A DNA stretch of 64,000 nucleotides from Kocuria varians. GTDB taxonomy: Bacteria > Actinomycetota > Actinomycetes > Actinomycetales > Micrococcaceae. The notes below the pieces were generated by a model. It saw nothing but the letters and a program-made list of their open reading frames with translations, was not told the origin of the DNA and searched no databases. Shown one piece after another: positions 61,536 to 64,000 of the stretch (its first letter is position 1; each line of letters begins with the position of its first letter). The stretch is from assembly GCF_006539885.1 (NCBI RefSeq), contig NZ_BJNW01000001.1:124001-188000 (forward strand). The letters run 5' to 3'. The position numbers were made by a program, and so were the translations under genes.

Positions 61536-64000
61536 CACTTCTCCTGTTCCGCTGCCTCGCTGTAGGCGGCGTCGAAGGCCTCGATGGGCGGGCACTCGCA
61601 CACGAGGTTGCGGTCACCGGCGGCGTTGTCCACGCGGCCCACCGGAGGCCAGTACTTGACCCGGCGCAGGGACGGGACCGGGTAGGCGGCCTGCGAGCGC
61701 GGGTAGGCGCGCTCCCACTCGTCCGCCGTGAGCACCTGAGCGGTGTGCGGGGCGTGGCGGACTGCGGAGTCCTCGAGGGCGATCTCCCCGTCCGCGATCT
61801 GCTGCATCTCCGCGTGGATGGTGCGCATGGCCGTGATGAAACGATCCAGCTCCGCGAGGCCCTCCGACTCGGTGGGCTCCACCATGAGCGTGCCCGCCAC
61901 CGGGAACGCCAGGGTGGGGGCGTGGAAGCCGAAGTCGACGAGCCGCTTGCAGACGTCCTCGGCGGTGACGCCCGAGGCCTTGGTCATGGGACGCAGGTCC
62001 AGGATGCACTCGTGGGCCACGAACCCGCCGTCCCCGGTGTAGAGGGTGGGGAAGACGTCCGAGAGCTGCCGTGAGATGTAGTTGGCGCCCAGCACGGCGG
62101 TGCGCGAGGACTCGGTGAGCCCCTGCGCCCCGGTCATGGCGATGTACATCCAGGTGATGGGCAGCACGCCCGCCGAACCGTGGGGTGCCTCGGCCACGGG
62201 GAAGCCTGCACCGCGCTCGTCCAGGTCCGCGTCCGCCGGGTTGCCGGGGAGATAGGGCACCAGGTGCTCGGCCACGGCCACGGGGCCCACTCCGGGTCCG
62301 CCGCCGCCGTGGGGGATGCAGAACGTCTTGTGCAGGTTCAGATGGGAGACGTCCCCGCCGAAGCGCCCGGGGCGCGCGAGGCCCATCAGCGCGTTCAGGT
62401 TGGCGCCGTCCACGTAGACCTGACCGCCGGCGTCGTGCACCGCCGCGCACACCTGCGTGATGTCCGTGTCGTACACGCCGTGGGTGGAGGGGTAGGTGAC
62501 CATGATGCCCGCGAGCTCGTCCCCCACGGACTCGATCTTGGCCGCGAGGTCCTCCTGGTCGATCGTGCCGTCCGCCGCGGTGGCGACCACCACGACCTTC
62601 AGGTCCGCGAGCACCGCGGAGGCCGCGTTGGTGCCGTGCGCCGAGGACGGGATCAGGATGGTCTTGCGCTGCTCCTCACCGCGGTCCACCTGGTAGCGGC
62701 GGATCGCGAGCAGGCCCGCGAGCTCGCCCTGGGACCCGGCGTTGGGCTGGACGGAGACCGCGGCGTAGCCGGTGATCTCCGCGAGCCAGCCCTGCAGCTG
62801 CTCGATCAGCTCGCTCCAGCCGCGGGTCTGCTCCTCGGGCGCGAGGGGGTGGATGCTCGCGAACTCGGGCCACGAGATGGGCTCCATCTCCGCGGCCGCG
62901 TTGAGCTTCATGGTGCACGAGCCCAGCGGGATCATGGTGCGGTCCAGCGCGAGGTCCTTGTCCGAGAGCTCGCGCAGCCAGCGCATCAGTGAGGTCTCGG
63001 AGCGGTGCGTGTGGAACACCGGGTGGGTCATGTACTCGTCCGTGCGCAGCCACTTGGCCGGAAGGTCGTAGGTCGAGACGTCCTCGGTCGCGGCGGCATC
63101 GGCCGCGCCGCAGGCCTCGGAGACCGCAGTCAGGACGTCCTCGACGTCGCGCTCGGTGTGGGGCTCGCCGAAGCTCGCACCCACGGTGTCCTGGTCCACG
63201 CGGCGCAGGTTGATGCCGCGGTCCGCGGCGGCGGCGACCACGCCGTCCGCGCGCCCGGGTACCGAGAAGGTGACGGTGTCGAAGAAGCGGTCGTGGACGA
63301 CGTCGATCCCCCGCGCCCGCAGCCCGGCGGCCAGGCTCGCGGCGAGGCCGTGCAGCCGCAGCGCGAGGGCGCGCAGGGCGTCCGGGCCGTGGTGCACTGC
63401 GTACGCGGCGGCCACGATGGCCAGCAGCGCCTGGGCGGTGCAGATGTTGGAGGTGGCCTTCTCGCGTCGGATGTGCTGCTCACGGGTCTGCAGCGCGAGC
63501 CGGTAGGCGGGAGCGCCCGCGGAGTCCGTGGAGACGCCCACGATGCGCCCGGGCATCGAGCGCTCGGTGCCCTTGCGGGAGGCCATGAACGCCGCGTGCG
63601 GACCGCCGAAGAACAGGGGCACCCCGAAGCGCTGGGCGGAGCCGACCGCGATGTCCGCGCCGACCTCCCCCGGGCTGCGCAGCAGCGTCAGGGCGAGCAG
63701 GTCCGTGCTCACGGTCACGAGCGCGCCGGCCTCGTGCGCGGCGGCCACGACGTCCGTGGGGTCCACGACGTCCCCGTCCGCCCCGATCTGCGCGACGACC
63801 ACACCGAAGTACTCGCCGTCCGCCAGCGCACGGGCGATCTCCTGGGGATCACCCAGGTCCGCGGTGACCAGCTCGATCCCCGCGGCGCGCGTGCGCCCGG
63901 TGACCACGGCCAGGGTCTGCGGCAGGGAGCGGGAGTCCACCAGGACCCGGGTGCTCTTGGAACGGCGGTTCGCGCGGCGCATCATGAGCACAGCCTCGGC
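61535..64000 (-). CDS. gcvP: Glycine dehydrogenase (P protein), N-terminus cut by window edge
   Basis: C-terminal 821 residues of the PLP enzyme that decarboxylates glycine onto H-protein lipoamide. The frame runs off the right edge at 64000; P proteins are about 950 residues, so some 130 are missing. The PLP lysine is in [35 protein letters not shown] and [13 protein letters not shown] are typical. Both halves of the fused (alpha plus beta) P protein are present. It is followed by gcvT with a one-base overlap. Confidence 0.95.
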   Translation of the reverse strand, partial: AEAVLMMRRANRRSKSTRVLVDSRSLPQTLAVVTGRTRAAGIELVTADLGDPQEIARALADGEYFGVVVAQIGADGDVVDPTDVVAAAHEAGALVTVSTDLLALTLLRSPGEVGADIAVGSAQRFGVPLFFGGPHAAFMASRKGTERSMPGRIVGVSTDSAGAPAYRLALQTREQHIRREKATSNICTAQALLAIVAAAYAVHHGPDALRALALRLHGLAASLAAGLRARGIDVVHDRFFDTVTFSVPGRADGVVAAAADRGINLRRVDQDTVGASFGEPHTERDVEDVLTAVSEACGAADAAATEDVSTYDLPAKWLRTDEYMTHPVFHTHRSETSLMRWLRELSDKDLALDRTMIPLGSCTMKLNAAAEMEPISWPEFASIHPLAPEEQTRGWSELIEQLQGWLAEITGYAAVSVQPNAGSQGELAGLLAIRRYQVDRGEEQRKTILIPSSAHGTNAASAVLADLKVVVVATAADGTIDQEDLAAKIESVGDELAGIMVTYPSTHGVYDTDITQVCAAVHDAGGQVYVDGANLNALMGLARPGRFGGDVSHLNLHKTFCIPHGGGGPGVGPVAVAEHLVPYLPGNPADADLDERGAGFPVAEAPHGSAGVLPITWMYIAMTGAQGLTESSRTAVLGANYISRQLSDVFPTLYTGDGGFVAHECILDLRPMTKASGVTAEDVCKRLVDFGFHAPTLAFPVAGTLMVEPTESEGLAELDRFITAMRTIHAEMQQIADGEIALEDSAVRHAPHTAQVLTADEWERAYPRSQAAYPVPSLRRVKYWPPVGRVDNAAGDRNLVCECPPIEAFDAAYSEAAEQEK

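Overview
The window is chromosomal core sequence from a high-GC Gram-positive bacterium. The best guess is Micrococcaceae, probably Kocuria. This is an inference from gene content, the L17, S3 and S5 protein tails, GTG/TTG starts and the rpoB sequence; no database was searched. Almost every gene is on the minus strand; only coaA and mscL are on the plus strand. No plasmid, phage, CRISPR or insertion-sequence gene was recognised, and no tRNA or rRNA gene was seen.

Layout. 1-7762: an aldo/keto reductase cut by the window edge, then treX, treY and treZ, which turn glycogen or maltodextrin ends into trehalose. 7850-10067: NAD(P)HX repair (nnr) and holo-ACP synthase. 10293-16354: cell-wall amino-sugar genes glmS and glmM, with coaA, mscL and the polyphosphate kinase ppk2. 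16512-16727: two tandem copies of a 106-bp palindromic element abutting rpsI. 16717-38648: the large ribosomal-protein region, read from rpsJ down to rpsI, with secY, adk, map, rlmN, infA, rpoA and truA embedded. A Fes-like esterase gene sits between rpsQ and rplN. 39120-43508: the str operon (rpsL, rpsG, fusA, tuf).

43789-51613: a protocatechuate branch of the beta-ketoadipate pathway (pobA, pcaH, pcaG, pcaB, pcaD, pcaC, pcaI, pcaJ) with an IclR-type regulator. pobA and the regulator gene carry four apparent single-base frameshifts, all at short homopolymers, while the ring-cleavage genes are intact. 51796-59261: rpoB and rpoC. 59489-64000: an MBL-fold hydrolase, then gcvT and the C-terminal part of gcvP (glycine cleavage).

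Visible terminators and promoters cut the ribosomal region into several units: rpsJ-rpsQ, the esterase, rplN-rplO, secY-adk-map-rlmN, infA-rplQ, truA and rplM-rpsI. No clearly new multi-gene system is visible. The items most worth a second look are the tandem palindromic element, the homopolymer frameshifts limited to pobA and its regulator, the esterase inside the ribosomal cluster, the low-complexity or extra-domain tails on several ribosomal proteins, and the apparently leaderless divergent pair glmS/coaA.
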